Source: an uncultured Lachnospiraceae bacterium
GTDB lineage: Bacteria; Bacillota; Clostridia; Lachnospirales; Lachnospiraceae
Length of the DNA stretch: 32,660 nucleotides
NCBI GenBank assembly: GCA_905236705.1
Contig: CAJOOZ010000075.1
Location: 1 to 32,660, forward strand
Reading direction: 5' to 3'
The notes under the pieces: generated by a model
What the model was told of the DNA's origin: nothing
Databases searched by the model: none
Seen by the model: the letters and a program-made list of their open reading frames with translations, nothing else
Made by a program: the position numbers and the translations under genes
Part shown: piece by piece, positions 8,065-16,187 of the stretch
How positions within the stretch are numbered: the first letter of the stretch is position 1
Layout of the letters: each line of letters opens with the position of its first letter

Positions 8065-11000
8065 TCATTCAGCAAAAAGCTGCTGCGTCAGTTTTTCCAG
8101 TCTCATATATTCCGTCTCTTTCAAAACGGCATCCTCTTTTTTGCCTTCCTTCAGATCCAGGCTGATGGCATCCAGTCTGTCATATCTGCCCAGGCTACCG
8201 GCTCTGCCGCCGACTGCCTCGATCTGTCCGCTCTGTGTCAGTACCATATCCCTGTGGTTTTCCTCCTGGATATAGTAATGGATGCTCTCACCCGAGAACA
8301 GCACAAATTCTCTGCAATAGTATCCCGGACAGAGCTCGGCCAGGGGTCTGATCTGATAGCTCTCCTGTCCGGCCGCACCTCCCAGAAAGCTGACTCTCAC
8401 ATTTCTTCCGGGAGCGGATCTGTAAACCAGCCAGCTGTAGGCCGTGAAGGGCAGGAGCCTCGGCTCAAGCTGCGCATAGGGCTCCATCAGTGGCAGATAG
8501 CCGCCGTCGTTGAGCTGCTCATCGATCAGCCTGAGCGCCAGCCTTGCCTGCTGCTGCGAAAAATCATCAATCCCGCCGGCTTTTTCGTCCAGCCAGACAA
8601 TGCGGCACAGCCTCGGCATATCCTCCGTTTCCATAAGCTGTTTTTCCAGCATATCGATGTTTCTGTTGCTCAGCACCTCTCCGCCTACAAAGCACTTAAA
8701 GCAAAGATCCTGGAGAAATCTCTTTTTCTTGTCTTCGCTTCCTCCGTTTTCGGAATAGTATTGAAATACCGCATCCCACTGTGGCAGATAGCCATGGCTG
8801 AACACAGCTGCCGTCAGTATCCTCTCGGCAACATCAAGCGCAGGCACATCCAGCGCCAGCGCATCCTGAAAGATCTGTACCATCTGGCTGATGCCGCCTT
8901 CATAATACTGACACAGATATTCCAGAAGCTGCGGCGTGTATTTGCCCTGTTTGTAGGTATAGTACATCAGCGCGATCCAGCGCGCATCTTCTTCCACCTG
9001 CTCGTCCAGTGCACGCATGATAAGCCTGTTCAGGCTCTTGACAGGGACCCCTTCAAAGCCGTAATCCCAGAGAAGCGAAAGCGCCATTTCATCCTGTTCC
9101 AGCAGAATGTGATATGTAATGATCCTGCCTCTCTTTTTTTCATCGGCGCCCTCGATGGGATATTCATTCAAAAGTTCGAGCATGGTCTGCGTTTCGTCCC
9201 TGTCGTAAAGGACCGCCAACAGTCTCTCCACGATGGACCGGCGCAGGGAAAAGGAAATCCTGGGATCCCTGGCTGCTTCCATATACAGCGGCCAGTCCTC
9301 AGTCCGTCTCATAAAATCATCTTCCGTGCCGGAGAGCCTGAGCAGTGACAGCTCGCTGGAGGTCTGCTCAGATTCGAGAAGATACTTTCTCACCTTGTCC
9401 GGCGACAGTAGCCTTTTCAGTCTGATATCCTGACCTGCCTCATGGCGGTTGCCGTTTTCGTCCTCCAGAAGAAGACAGACATCCTCCGAGACCATCTCCA
9501 CCATCGCCACTTTATTTTCAATGGCAAAACTCTTTTCCGTCTCAAGTCCGTGTTCGAGCACGATCACCTTTTTGGCATCCGCAGCCGTCACCGAAGCCTC
9601 CTGCATGAAGGCCAGCGGCAACAGATAGGGCACGGCTGCCTCAATCTCTTTTTCGTCCCTGAACAGAAATCTGTAGCAGGCAGCCAGATCCGGACTGATC
9701 TCACCGGTCAGAAGCTCCTTTCTGGCAAAATCCCGAATCTGCGGATCGTATTTGTCGATCAAAGACCCAAGCTTTGTATGATTCTCCAGTATGATCCTAT
9801 AAAGATGCGCTTTTAATCTCTTTTCAAGGGTACACTGATAGGCAAAATAAAGAAGAACATATTTGGGCGGAAGGCTCAGATCCTCCATGCTCCTGGATGC
9901 AATATAGGATTCATACAGCAGGGTGATGCGAAGCTGTTTATCCACCGCCCTGCCAAACCAGAAACCGGCACCTTCGTCCGTCTTCTGGCAACGGATCAAA
10001 AGACCGCAGACCGCCTGCAGCAGCTCGTCATCTCCAAAGGTGTCATACAGCCTTTTCAAAAAGCCCATAAGAGCCCTACCTGCCTCTTTTTCCTTTTTGA
10101 CCAGCTCTGTGATCCTGGCCGTCAGAGCCGGCGTCAGCAGTTCATATCGCATGGCAAACTGCATAACGGCAATCTCGAACCTGCCCAGTGAGGACATATA
10201 TGTCGGATTGTCACCGATCACACGAAAAGCCTCTCTGAACAGGATCGGACTCTCGCATCCGTTGTAATAACATTCTTCATACAGGGAGATCATCTGAACA
10301 GGCGTGATCTGACCCTGGGGAAGCATCCTTAGATACAGGCTGGTAACAATGGCATCTCCTCTGTGATTGGCCAGCAGATCCCTGATCCTCCTGACGGCAC
10401 CGGACTGCATCCTCTGATAGTCCACATCGCGCACGCCGCCTCTGGCCAGCATCGACTCCAGATACCAGTAATAGGACATCTGTGACGCTGACACCTCTTC
10501 ATTTTCGATCACCCGTTCCACATGGCTGAAGATCCATCCTGCCTCCTGGAATCGGCCCATGGCACAGAGCAGATGGGTCTGATACAACCTGCCGTCTATA
10601 TTCCTGCCATCACTCTGATTGATCTTTTCAATACATTTTTCGGCTCTCTCAAGCGCTTTTTGCTGATCGCCGTGTCCTGTGGAATAGTCCAGATATGCCC
10701 TGATCAATTCGGCTGTTTTGCGCTTTTTCTCCCTGCGCGCCTGTTCTCTGACGTCTTCTTTTTGCTGTTTGCCGATCCGTACCAGTTCACAGACAAGTGT
10801 ACCGGAAGGAGAATGTGTATCGATCAGCAATTTTTCACGATGCTCAAATCCGTCGGTGGGAAGCAGATAAAAAGACAGATGACAGACCTGGTCCTCAAAA
10901 TCATCATCTGTCAAAAGTGTTCTGTCCAGACTGATATAAGAGCCTTCCACGCTAAGTGACAGATGGGTATATCCCCAGCCCTTACGACGGATGGTAAGCA

Positions 11001-11634
11001 CCTGCTCCTGCGGCTCATAGACCTGCGGCAGCAAAAGCGTTTCCTCATCGATCGTGTAGCTTGCTCTCTGCTTTTTATTCAGACTGATCAGAAATTCATC
11101 GACATTTTTTTCATTGCCTCTGATATGTGACATCCCGCGATATAATGGGATCAGCCTGCTGTCATGACCTGTCAGCAGTTTTTCGAAACGTTCCGAATAA
11201 AACAGATCGCAGGCCGCCTTCCAGTCAGTGGATGCCAGATTGGTGAAGTGAAAAAGATTCCGGATGCGTCCGAGGGTCTCATCCTCATAGCTGTCGGAGA
11301 CCGTAACACAAAAAGGGATCTGGAGCTGTCCAATATCGGTCAGGATCACGAGCTTTCCCCTGACACAGCTTCCCACGCTGAGTCCTACGGCATCAAAACG
11401 ATAGGTGATATGAATCTCCTCACCGTTGGCATAAGATGCCTGGGGCTGCATCCTGTAATGTGTCGAATACAAAAACGCCCTGATCCTTCTACCTGTATCT
11501 GCACGCAGGAAAAGAGAGCCTTCCACTTTCTTGCCCTCCAACACGACAAGCTCCAGCTCTCTTGGCGTACACTCCAGTGTATCCTCGGTATATTCAAATG
11601 TTTCCGCCGGAATGAGTCCACTTATCCTATACAT
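8065..11634 (-). CDS. Giant helical-repeat protein with beta-rich ends (DUF5717-type)
   Basis: 1189 residues, the largest gene here. Residues 1 to about 115 and about 210-285 look like beta-sandwich modules (alternating V/L/I strands such as VEGSLFLRAD and LTIRRKGWGYTHLSLSV). Residues about 290-1040 are a long run of helix pairs of solenoid type (EAGWIFSHVERVI, MALSLLWDYGFEGV). The last 130 residues are beta-rich again with FSGESIHYYIQEE. There is no signal peptide or membrane segment, so it is presumably cytoplasmic and partner-bound. I associate it with DUF5717, recalled rather than searched. No Shine-Dalgarno precedes the ATG, and an extended -10 box lies 7 bases upstream, so the mRNA may be leaderless. 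Function unknown. Confidence 0.85.
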   Translation of the reverse strand: MYRISGLIPAETFEYTEDTLECTPRELELVVLEGKKVEGSLFLRADTGRRIRAFLYSTHYRMQPQASYANGEEIHITYRFDAVGLSVGSCVRGKLVILTDIGQLQIPFCVTVSDSYEDETLGRIRNLFHFTNLASTDWKAACDLFYSERFEKLLTGHDSRLIPLYRGMSHIRGNEKNVDEFLISLNKKQRASYTIDEETLLLPQVYEPQEQVLTIRRKGWGYTHLSLSVEGSYISLDRTLLTDDDFEDQVCHLSFYLLPTDGFEHREKLLIDTHSPSGTLVCELVRIGKQQKEDVREQARREKKRKTAELIRAYLDYSTGHGDQQKALERAEKCIEKINQSDGRNIDGRLYQTHLLCAMGRFQEAGWIFSHVERVIENEEVSASQMSYYWYLESMLARGGVRDVDYQRMQSGAVRRIRDLLANHRGDAIVTSLYLRMLPQGQITPVQMISLYEECYYNGCESPILFREAFRVIGDNPTYMSSLGRFEIAVMQFAMRYELLTPALTARITELVKKEKEAGRALMGFLKRLYDTFGDDELLQAVCGLLIRCQKTDEGAGFWFGRAVDKQLRITLLYESYIASRSMEDLSLPPKYVLLYFAYQCTLEKRLKAHLYRIILENHTKLGSLIDKYDPQIRDFARKELLTGEISPDLAACYRFLFRDEKEIEAAVPYLLPLAFMQEASVTAADAKKVIVLEHGLETEKSFAIENKVAMVEMVSEDVCLLLEDENGNRHEAGQDIRLKRLLSPDKVRKYLLESEQTSSELSLLRLSGTEDDFMRRTEDWPLYMEAARDPRISFSLRRSIVERLLAVLYDRDETQTMLELLNEYPIEGADEKKRGRIITYHILLEQDEMALSLLWDYGFEGVPVKSLNRLIMRALDEQVEEDARWIALMYYTYKQGKYTPQLLEYLCQYYEGGISQMVQIFQDALALDVPALDVAERILTAAVFSHGYLPQWDAVFQYYSENGGSEDKKKRFLQDLCFKCFVGGEVLSNRNIDMLEKQLMETEDMPRLCRIVWLDEKAGGIDDFSQQQARLALRLIDEQLNDGGYLPLMEPYAQLEPRLLPFTAYSWLVYRSAPGRNVRVSFLGGAAGQESYQIRPLAELCPGYYCREFVLFSGESIHYYIQEENHRDMVLTQSGQIEAVGGRAGSLGRYDRLDAISLDLKEGKKEDAVLKETEYMRLEKLTQQLFAE

Positions 11635-11641
11635 AGGAATA

Positions 11642-11670
11642 AGTATATCACATTTCCGGCGGATTTGAAA
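11642..11670 (-). promoter_or_regulatory. Candidate promoter giving a leaderless mRNA for the solenoid gene
   Basis: On minus, TATACT (11642-11647) preceded by TGA makes an extended -10. A weak TTTCAA (11665-11670) lies 17 bases upstream. Only 7 bases separate the -10 from the ATG at 11634, so transcription would begin at or next to the start codon, in line with the missing ribosome site. Confidence 0.5.
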
Positions 11671-11678
11671 TACAAGTA

Positions 11679-12515
11679 TTAGTCGAGATTCAGTTTATTT
11701 TTCATAAAATGATTGGAAAGTGCATACAGCCCGGCGGAGGCGGCCAGCATTGCCAGATCAATGATCAGGAAAATGAGCAACACCGTATTTTCCGCCGTTT
11801 CCAGGTTGGCGAGAGTATTCGTTTCACCCATTCTGACCAGGCTGAAGGTGACGGTCTCCGTCACGATATTGGTGATCAGACTGACCAGCACGTTCAGACC
11901 GATATAGCACCCGACACACCAGAGCACTTTATTCTTGCCCATCTGCTGTCCGATACTGATCGCTGCATACCCTTTGGACACATCAAAAGCCAGACTTCCG
12001 ACGATACCCAGCAGGATCAGAATGATGACCAGAATCGCCTGTCCCGAACTCATATGTATCTCTCTGAAGGCGTTTACCAATTCACCCCAAGCCTCTGGGC
12101 CACCCATGGAATAGAGCAGCATGATCACGGCAATACAGCAGACCAGGATACAAATCCCTCTCCAGATCATGGCAACCGCAGCCTTGGAGATCAAAAGGTC
12201 AGAGCTTTCAACCGGCAGAGTATGCATCAGATAACCCTGATCGGTATAGAGATTTCTGTAAAATCTCACAAAGAAATACAAAAGCGATAACACACTCAGC
12301 ACAACGATACCGATGGCATATACCAAAAAGTAGGAGAAAAATCCAATGGTAGGCGCAAGCGAATTGCCTCTGCCGCTTCCCTCAAAAAACGTATCAACAT
12401 TCTTTTGGTTAAAAATGATCATACCAATCAATGCATACAAAATCATCGCTGCATTGACAATGGTCATCAGTTTCCAGGTATCCTTCCATTCGTGAGCAAA
12501 TAATTTTTTTAACAT
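11679..12515 (-). CDS. ABC transporter permease
   Basis: 278 residues with six hydrophobic helices at about 17-36, 60-82, 113-137, 160-178, 200-222 and 245-267. The loop DQGYLMHTLPVESSDLLISK after TM2 is typical of ABC-2-like permeases paired with GntR/YtrA units in Firmicutes. The ATG overlaps the end of the ATPase gene by 7 bases (ATGTTAA), so the two are translationally coupled. Substrate unknown; relatives respond to cell-wall or peptide stress, but nothing here fixes that. Confidence 0.88.
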   Translation of the reverse strand: MLKKLFAHEWKDTWKLMTIVNAAMILYALIGMIIFNQKNVDTFFEGSGRGNSLAPTIGFFSYFLVYAIGIVVLSVLSLLYFFVRFYRNLYTDQGYLMHTLPVESSDLLISKAAVAMIWRGICILVCCIAVIMLLYSMGGPEAWGELVNAFREIHMSSGQAILVIILILLGIVGSLAFDVSKGYAAISIGQQMGKNKVLWCVGCYIGLNVLVSLITNIVTETVTFSLVRMGETNTLANLETAENTVLLIFLIIDLAMLAASAGLYALSNHFMKNKLNLD

Positions 12516-13210
12516 GCGAACACCTCCCTGAAATACTGATCCACTGTCTTGCCTACCTTTTCGCGGATCTCGTCCACGCCGGCTCTCAGAACAACATTGC
12601 CGGAGCGTAAAAAGATCACATCATCCAGAATATTTTCCACATCCGAGATCAGATGCGTGCAGATGAGCACACTGGCATCCGGGTTGTAATTGGAAATGAT
12701 TGTACGGATGATATAATCCCTGGCAGCCGGATCAACGCCGGCAATAGGCTCATCCAGGATAAAAAGCCTTGCATCCCTGCTCATGACCAGGATCAGCTGT
12801 ATCTTTTCTTTTGTACCTTTGGAAAGAGTTTTCAGCCTGGCATTTTTCTCAATCCCCAGAGATGCGATCATATCATACGCTCTCTCCGGTCTGAAATCTT
12901 CATAAAAATCATCAAAAAAGTTGATGATATCCTCTACCGTTCTCTGCGCCTCCAGATAGGTCCGCTCCGGCAGGTAGGATATGATGGCCTTACTCTGCGT
13001 TCCGGGCTTCTGTCCTTCTATCAGCACTTCTCCGCTGGTCGGTATCAGAAGACCGTTTATCATCTTGATCAAAGTCGTCTTTCCGCTGCCGTTGGGTCCC
13101 AAAAGACCTATGATCCTGCCGCTTTCCAGCGTCAGATTCAGATTGGCAACAGCCGGACGACCGTTGGTATAACACTTGGTCAGATCGCGGCATTCTACGA
13201 TTAAACTCAT
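12509..13210 (-). CDS. ABC transporter ATP-binding protein
   Basis: 233-residue nucleotide-binding subunit. Walker A is GPNGSGKTT, the Q-loop region is followed by the signature LSKGTKEKIQL (a variant of LSGGQ), Walker B is LFILDEP, with the D-loop GVDP and the switch histidine in CTHL. It energises the adjacent permease. I chose the ATG at 13210 (MSLIVECRDL) because AGGAGGG lies 6 bases upstream; the longer reading from 13228 would place the start inside the GntR stop region. It begins 14 bases after the GntR gene. Confidence 0.94.
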   Translation of the reverse strand: MSLIVECRDLTKCYTNGRPAVANLNLTLESGRIIGLLGPNGSGKTTLIKMINGLLIPTSGEVLIEGQKPGTQSKAIISYLPERTYLEAQRTVEDIINFFDDFYEDFRPERAYDMIASLGIEKNARLKTLSKGTKEKIQLILVMSRDARLFILDEPIAGVDPAARDYIIRTIISNYNPDASVLICTHLISDVENILDDVIFLRSGNVVLRAGVDEIREKVGKTVDQYFREVFAC

Positions 13211-13224
13211 TCTTTCCCTCCTTA

Positions 13225-13614
13225 TCATAACTCTCCGGTATCATATTTGCTTTTGCTACCGGCAACTCTCTGTACCAGATTCACACCATCTCCGGCGTCC
13301 ATTCCCAGGCCTTCCAGCTTGGTCAGATAAATTTCCGTCTCTTCCACCGCGATGGAATCCAGCATTTTTCCGATGAGCTGCTCATCCTCGGTCACAGTCT
13401 TGCCATTGGTTCGCTGGGTATGCAAAAGTCCTTCTCTTTCAAGATCTCCAAGGGCCTTCTGCATCGTATTGGGATTCACGCCGGCCTCGGCAGCCAGATC
13501 GCGAACCGACGGGATCTTGCTCCCCGGCGGATATTCACCGGATACAATACGCATCTTCAGCCGTTCTACTATCTGTATGTAGATCGGTCTGTCAGTTTTC
13601 ATTTCCCATGCCAT
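13225..13614 (-). CDS. GntR-family regulator (YtrA type)
   Basis: 129 residues. The N-terminal winged helix-turn-helix is clear: PIYIQIVERLKMRIVSGEYPPGSKIPSVRDLA, then AGVNPNTMQKALGDLEREGLL. There is only a short C-terminal dimerisation tail, as in the YtrA subfamily, and no effector-binding domain. The start at 13614 (MAWEMKTDRPIYIQ) has AGGAGGGAGAG directly before it; the longer reading adds a lysine-rich stretch that covers this ribosome site. It is first in the operon with the ABC genes and very likely represses its own promoter through the inverted repeat at 13682-13703. Confidence 0.93.
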   Translation of the reverse strand: MAWEMKTDRPIYIQIVERLKMRIVSGEYPPGSKIPSVRDLAAEAGVNPNTMQKALGDLEREGLLHTQRTNGKTVTEDEQLIGKMLDSIAVEETEIYLTKLEGLGMDAGDGVNLVQRVAGSKSKYDTGEL

Positions 13615-13681
13615 ACTCTCCCTCCTTTTCTTTTTCATAACACAGTACAAATTGTTGTTTGTTTTGCCTTGCGCTGTACTT

Positions 13682-13703
13682 TTGTATTACCCATGTAATA
13701 CAA
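13682..13703. promoter_or_regulatory. Probable GntR operator (perfect inverted repeat)
   Basis: TTGTATTAC (13682-13690) and GTAATACAA (13695-13703) form a perfect 9-bp inverted repeat around CCAT. It covers the -10 box and the expected start site of the GntR-ABC promoter, a classic position for autorepression. Confidence 0.78.
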
Positions 13704-13728
13704 TAATACATATTGCATTTTTTGTCAA
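13700..13728 (-). promoter_or_regulatory. Promoter of the GntR-ABC operon
   Basis: On minus, TTGACA (13723-13728) is 17 bases before TATTGT (13700-13705). The -10 overlaps the inverted repeat described for the operator. The leader is about 80 bases to the ATG at 13614. Confidence 0.75.
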
Positions 13729-13743
13729 GGTTTTTTTACAATC

Positions 13744-13773
13744 AAAAAAAGAAGCCGCACTGCGACTTCTTTT
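13744..13773 (-). terminator. Terminator of the ilvE-thrH unit
   Basis: On minus, the arms GAAG.CGC / GCG.CTTC (one mismatch) close on a 3-base loop, extended by A/T pairs, and run into seven T. It lies about 40 bases after the thrH stop and just upstream of the GntR promoter. Confidence 0.75.
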
Positions 13774-13815
13774 CCCGGTTCATTCTGTTTTATAGTAAGA
13801 GACAAAAATATCTGA

Positions 13816-14418
13816 TCAGGAAATTTCTCTTACGATCGCTTCCAGCAGTTCATCATAGCTCTCATAGGCCGGATATTGCGGATACTCCCTGCGTATGGCT
13901 TCTGTGGAGCGGAACAAAAATCCTGCTTTGGATGCTTCTATCATTCCCAGATCGTTAAAGCTGTCGCCGGATGCAATGGTATCATAACCGATTGACTGAA
14001 GCGCCTTAACGGTTGTCAGCTTGCTTTTCTCCACGCGCATCCTGTAACCCGTAATCATGCCGTCGTCATCCACCTGCAGTGTATTGCAGAAAATCGTCGG
14101 CCAGCCCAGTTTTTTCATCAGGGGCGAAGCAAACTGTGTAAAGGTGTCACTGATGATGATAACCTGCGTCAGCTCCCGCAGCCGGTCCAAAAACTCTTTT
14201 GCACCCGGCAGCGGCTCTATCTGCGCGATCGTCTCCTGAATCTGTTTTAGGCCCAGTCCGTGGTCTTTTAAGATCTCCAGCCGAAAACGCATCAGCTTGT
14301 CGTAATCGGGCTCATCTCTGGTAGTACGGGCAAGCTCCGGTATTCCGGCAGCTTCGGAAAAAGCAATCCAAATCTCGGGTACCAGTACTCCCTCTAAATC
14401 AAGGCATACAATCTCCAT
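13816..14418 (-). CDS. thrH: ThrH-like HAD phosphatase/phosphotransferase
   Basis: 200 residues, the right length for ThrH. The HAD motif I is in the ThrH form CLDLEGVLVPEIW, motif II is VIISDTF, and the motif III/IV region is SGDSFNDLGM. The resemblance to the Pseudomonas ThrH pattern, as I recall it, is close over the whole length (also TTRDEPDYD, AFSEAAGI and the REYPQYPAY tail). The characterised enzyme dephosphorylates phosphoserine and can pass the phosphate to homoserine, linking serine and threonine synthesis. Its ATG shares one base with the ilvE stop (TAATG), so it is translated by coupling. The activity in this organism is inferred. Confidence 0.85.
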   Translation of the reverse strand: MEIVCLDLEGVLVPEIWIAFSEAAGIPELARTTRDEPDYDKLMRFRLEILKDHGLGLKQIQETIAQIEPLPGAKEFLDRLRELTQVIIISDTFTQFASPLMKKLGWPTIFCNTLQVDDDGMITGYRMRVEKSKLTTVKALQSIGYDTIASGDSFNDLGMIEASKAGFLFRSTEAIRREYPQYPAYESYDELLEAIVREIS

Positions 14419-15443
14419 TATACAATCTCCTTAATCCAGCCTTCAGGCGCATCAATACGCCCCATCTGAATACCGGTCAGTGTGTCATACAGCTTTTTCG
14501 TAATCTCGCCCATCTCTTCCATGCCGCTGGCAAAGCAGATCTCTCTGCCGTGATCCACAATCCTGCCTACGGGGGAGATAACGGCTGCCGTTCCGCAAAG
14601 TCCGCACTCCGCAAAATCTGACAGTTCTTCCAGATAAACCTCGCGTTCCTCTGTCTCCAGCCCCAGATATTCCTTGGCAACGTACATCAAAGATCTTCTG
14701 GTGATGGAGGGCAGGATGCTTCCCGACTTGGGCGTTACAACCTTGTGGTCTTTGGTGATAAACAGGAAATTGGCTCCTCCTGTCTCTTCCACTTTGGTTC
14801 TGCTGGACGCATCCAGATACATATTCTCATCATAGCCTTCTTCATGGGCTGTCACAATGGCGTGCAGACTCATGGCATAATTCAGACCCGCCTTGATATT
14901 GCCGGTACCATGAGGCGCCGCACGGTCGAAATCACTGACCCTGATGGTAATGGGTTTGGCACCGCCCTTGAAATAAGGTCCTACCGGTGTCGTAAAGATC
15001 CTGAACTGATATTCATCTGCCGGTTTCACACCGATAACCGGATTGGAGCCAAACATATAAGGTCTGACATAAAGCGTGGCCCCGCTGCCGTAAGGAGGAA
15101 CATAAGCCACATTTTCCTTAACCGTCTGTACGACCGCCTCCACAAACCGCTCCTCGGGGAAAACCGGCATCTCCAGTCTTCTGGCCGAATCAGCCAAACG
15201 GCTTGCATTCAGGTCCGGCCTAAAACATACGATACGCCCGTCCTCGGTCGTATACGCTTTCAATCCTTCAAAGACCGTCTGGGCATACTGGAGCACCCCC
15301 GCGCACTCACTGATCACAACCTTGTCATCCTCTGTCATCACGCCCTCATCCCAGGCGCCGTCCTTGAAATTGGAAACATAGCGCTTATCTGTTTTGAGAT
15401 AGCTAAAGCCCAGATTGGACCAGTCGATGTTTTTCTTTTCCAT
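14418..15443 (-). CDS. ilvE: Branched-chain amino acid aminotransferase
   Basis: 341 residues, a class IV pyridoxal-phosphate aminotransferase that interconverts Leu/Ile/Val and their 2-oxoacids with glutamate. The cofactor lysine is K184 in GTGNIKAGLNYA. Other family features are YAQTVFEGLKAY, RPYMFGSNP, the signature segment VEETGGANFLFI and SGSILPSITRRS. The length and motifs match the BCAT group rather than D-amino-acid aminotransferase. It is first of a two-gene unit with thrH, behind its own near-consensus promoter. No T-box or other leader is visible in the roughly 40-base leader. Confidence 0.95.
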   Translation of the reverse strand: MEKKNIDWSNLGFSYLKTDKRYVSNFKDGAWDEGVMTEDDKVVISECAGVLQYAQTVFEGLKAYTTEDGRIVCFRPDLNASRLADSARRLEMPVFPEERFVEAVVQTVKENVAYVPPYGSGATLYVRPYMFGSNPVIGVKPADEYQFRIFTTPVGPYFKGGAKPITIRVSDFDRAAPHGTGNIKAGLNYAMSLHAIVTAHEEGYDENMYLDASSRTKVEETGGANFLFITKDHKVVTPKSGSILPSITRRSLMYVAKEYLGLETEEREVYLEELSDFAECGLCGTAAVISPVGRIVDHGREICFASGMEEMGEITKKLYDTLTGIQMGRIDAPEGWIKEIV

Positions 15444-15490
15444 CTTGCCTCATCCTTCTTTCTCTTTTATATTGATAAAAATCCGTTTCT

Positions 15491-15520
15491 AGTTTACCAC
15501 CGCTTTTTTTACTCTGTCAA
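15491..15520 (-). promoter_or_regulatory. ilvE-thrH promoter
   Basis: On minus, a perfect TTGACA (15515-15520) is 18 bases before TAAACT (15491-15496), with a leader of about 40 bases to the ATG at 15443. Confidence 0.72.
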
Positions 15521-15556
15521 CCACAGCTTTTTCTTCCCTTTTTTCCCCTCATCATG

Positions 15557-15668
15557 TATAGTATAGTAAGCGGCAAACCTCTTTTCGCTACTGCATTTGC
15601 CGTGTTGGATTTTGGCGGCCAAAAGCCGCATATTTCGCTACAGTTCCCAAGTTAAAAAGGAGACTCTT
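15557..15668 (+). promoter_or_regulatory. folA -10 boxes and structured leader
   Basis: Two overlapping TATAGT boxes (15557-15562 and 15562-15567) lack a clear -35. The leader of about 95 bases holds a CGGCAAA / TTTGCCG stem (15571-15577, 15596-15602) and a small GCGGC / GCCGC hairpin (15615-15619, 15625-15629), then AAGGAG before the start. It does not match the tetrahydrofolate riboswitch pattern I know. A regulatory role is possible but unproven. Confidence 0.4.
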
Positions 15669-16187
15669 ATGAAATGTATATTATCCGCTGACAACAACTG
15701 GGGCATCGGTCTGAAAAACAGTCTTTTGTGCCGCATTCCCGCCGACATGAAAAATTTCCGGCTTCTGACGACCGGAAATGTGGTGATCATGGGGCGCAGG
15801 ACTCTGGAGAGCTTTCCGAACCACAAGCCTCTGCCAGACCGCGTTAATATCGTGATCACTTCCCGTCCCGACTATACCGCAGAGGGCGCCGAAGTTGTTC
15901 ACTCCATTGAAGAAGCACTGAAAAAATCCGCCGAATATGCCGGCAAAGAGATCTACGTCATCGGAGGCAGCCAGATCTACAGACAACTCCTGCCCTACTG
16001 CGACGAGGCCATTGTCACACGCATCGATCACAGCTATGAGGCTGACGCATTTTTCCCCGATCTGGATGCATCGGATGAATGGCAGCTGACAGAGGAAAGC
16101 GAAGAAAACACCTGCTTCGACATCATCTATACCTTCTGTACTTACCGCCGCATCAAACCGTCTGTGCAGGCACCTGATCCGAGCTGA
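15669..16187 (+). CDS. folA: Dihydrofolate reductase
   Basis: 172 residues. It reduces dihydrofolate to tetrahydrofolate with NADPH. Family motifs in order: NNWGIGLKNSLLCRIPADM with catalytic acid D26, NVVIMGRRTLESFP (NADPH site), YVIGGSQIYRQLLP and DAFFPD. I chose ATG 15669, which has AAGGAG 6 bases upstream; an in-frame extension upstream has no ribosome site. The usual C-terminal strand ends at FCTYRR, and the last 12 residues are extra and lie over the 3' end of the convergent diguanylate cyclase gene (35-base overlap). It is one of only two plus-strand genes and faces thyA, its metabolic partner. Confidence 0.95.
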   Translation: MKCILSADNNWGIGLKNSLLCRIPADMKNFRLLTTGNVVIMGRRTLESFPNHKPLPDRVNIVITSRPDYTAEGAEVVHSIEEALKKSAEYAGKEIYVIGGSQIYRQLLPYCDEAIVTRIDHSYEADAFFPDLDASDEWQLTEESEENTCFDIIYTFCTYRRIKPSVQAPDPS

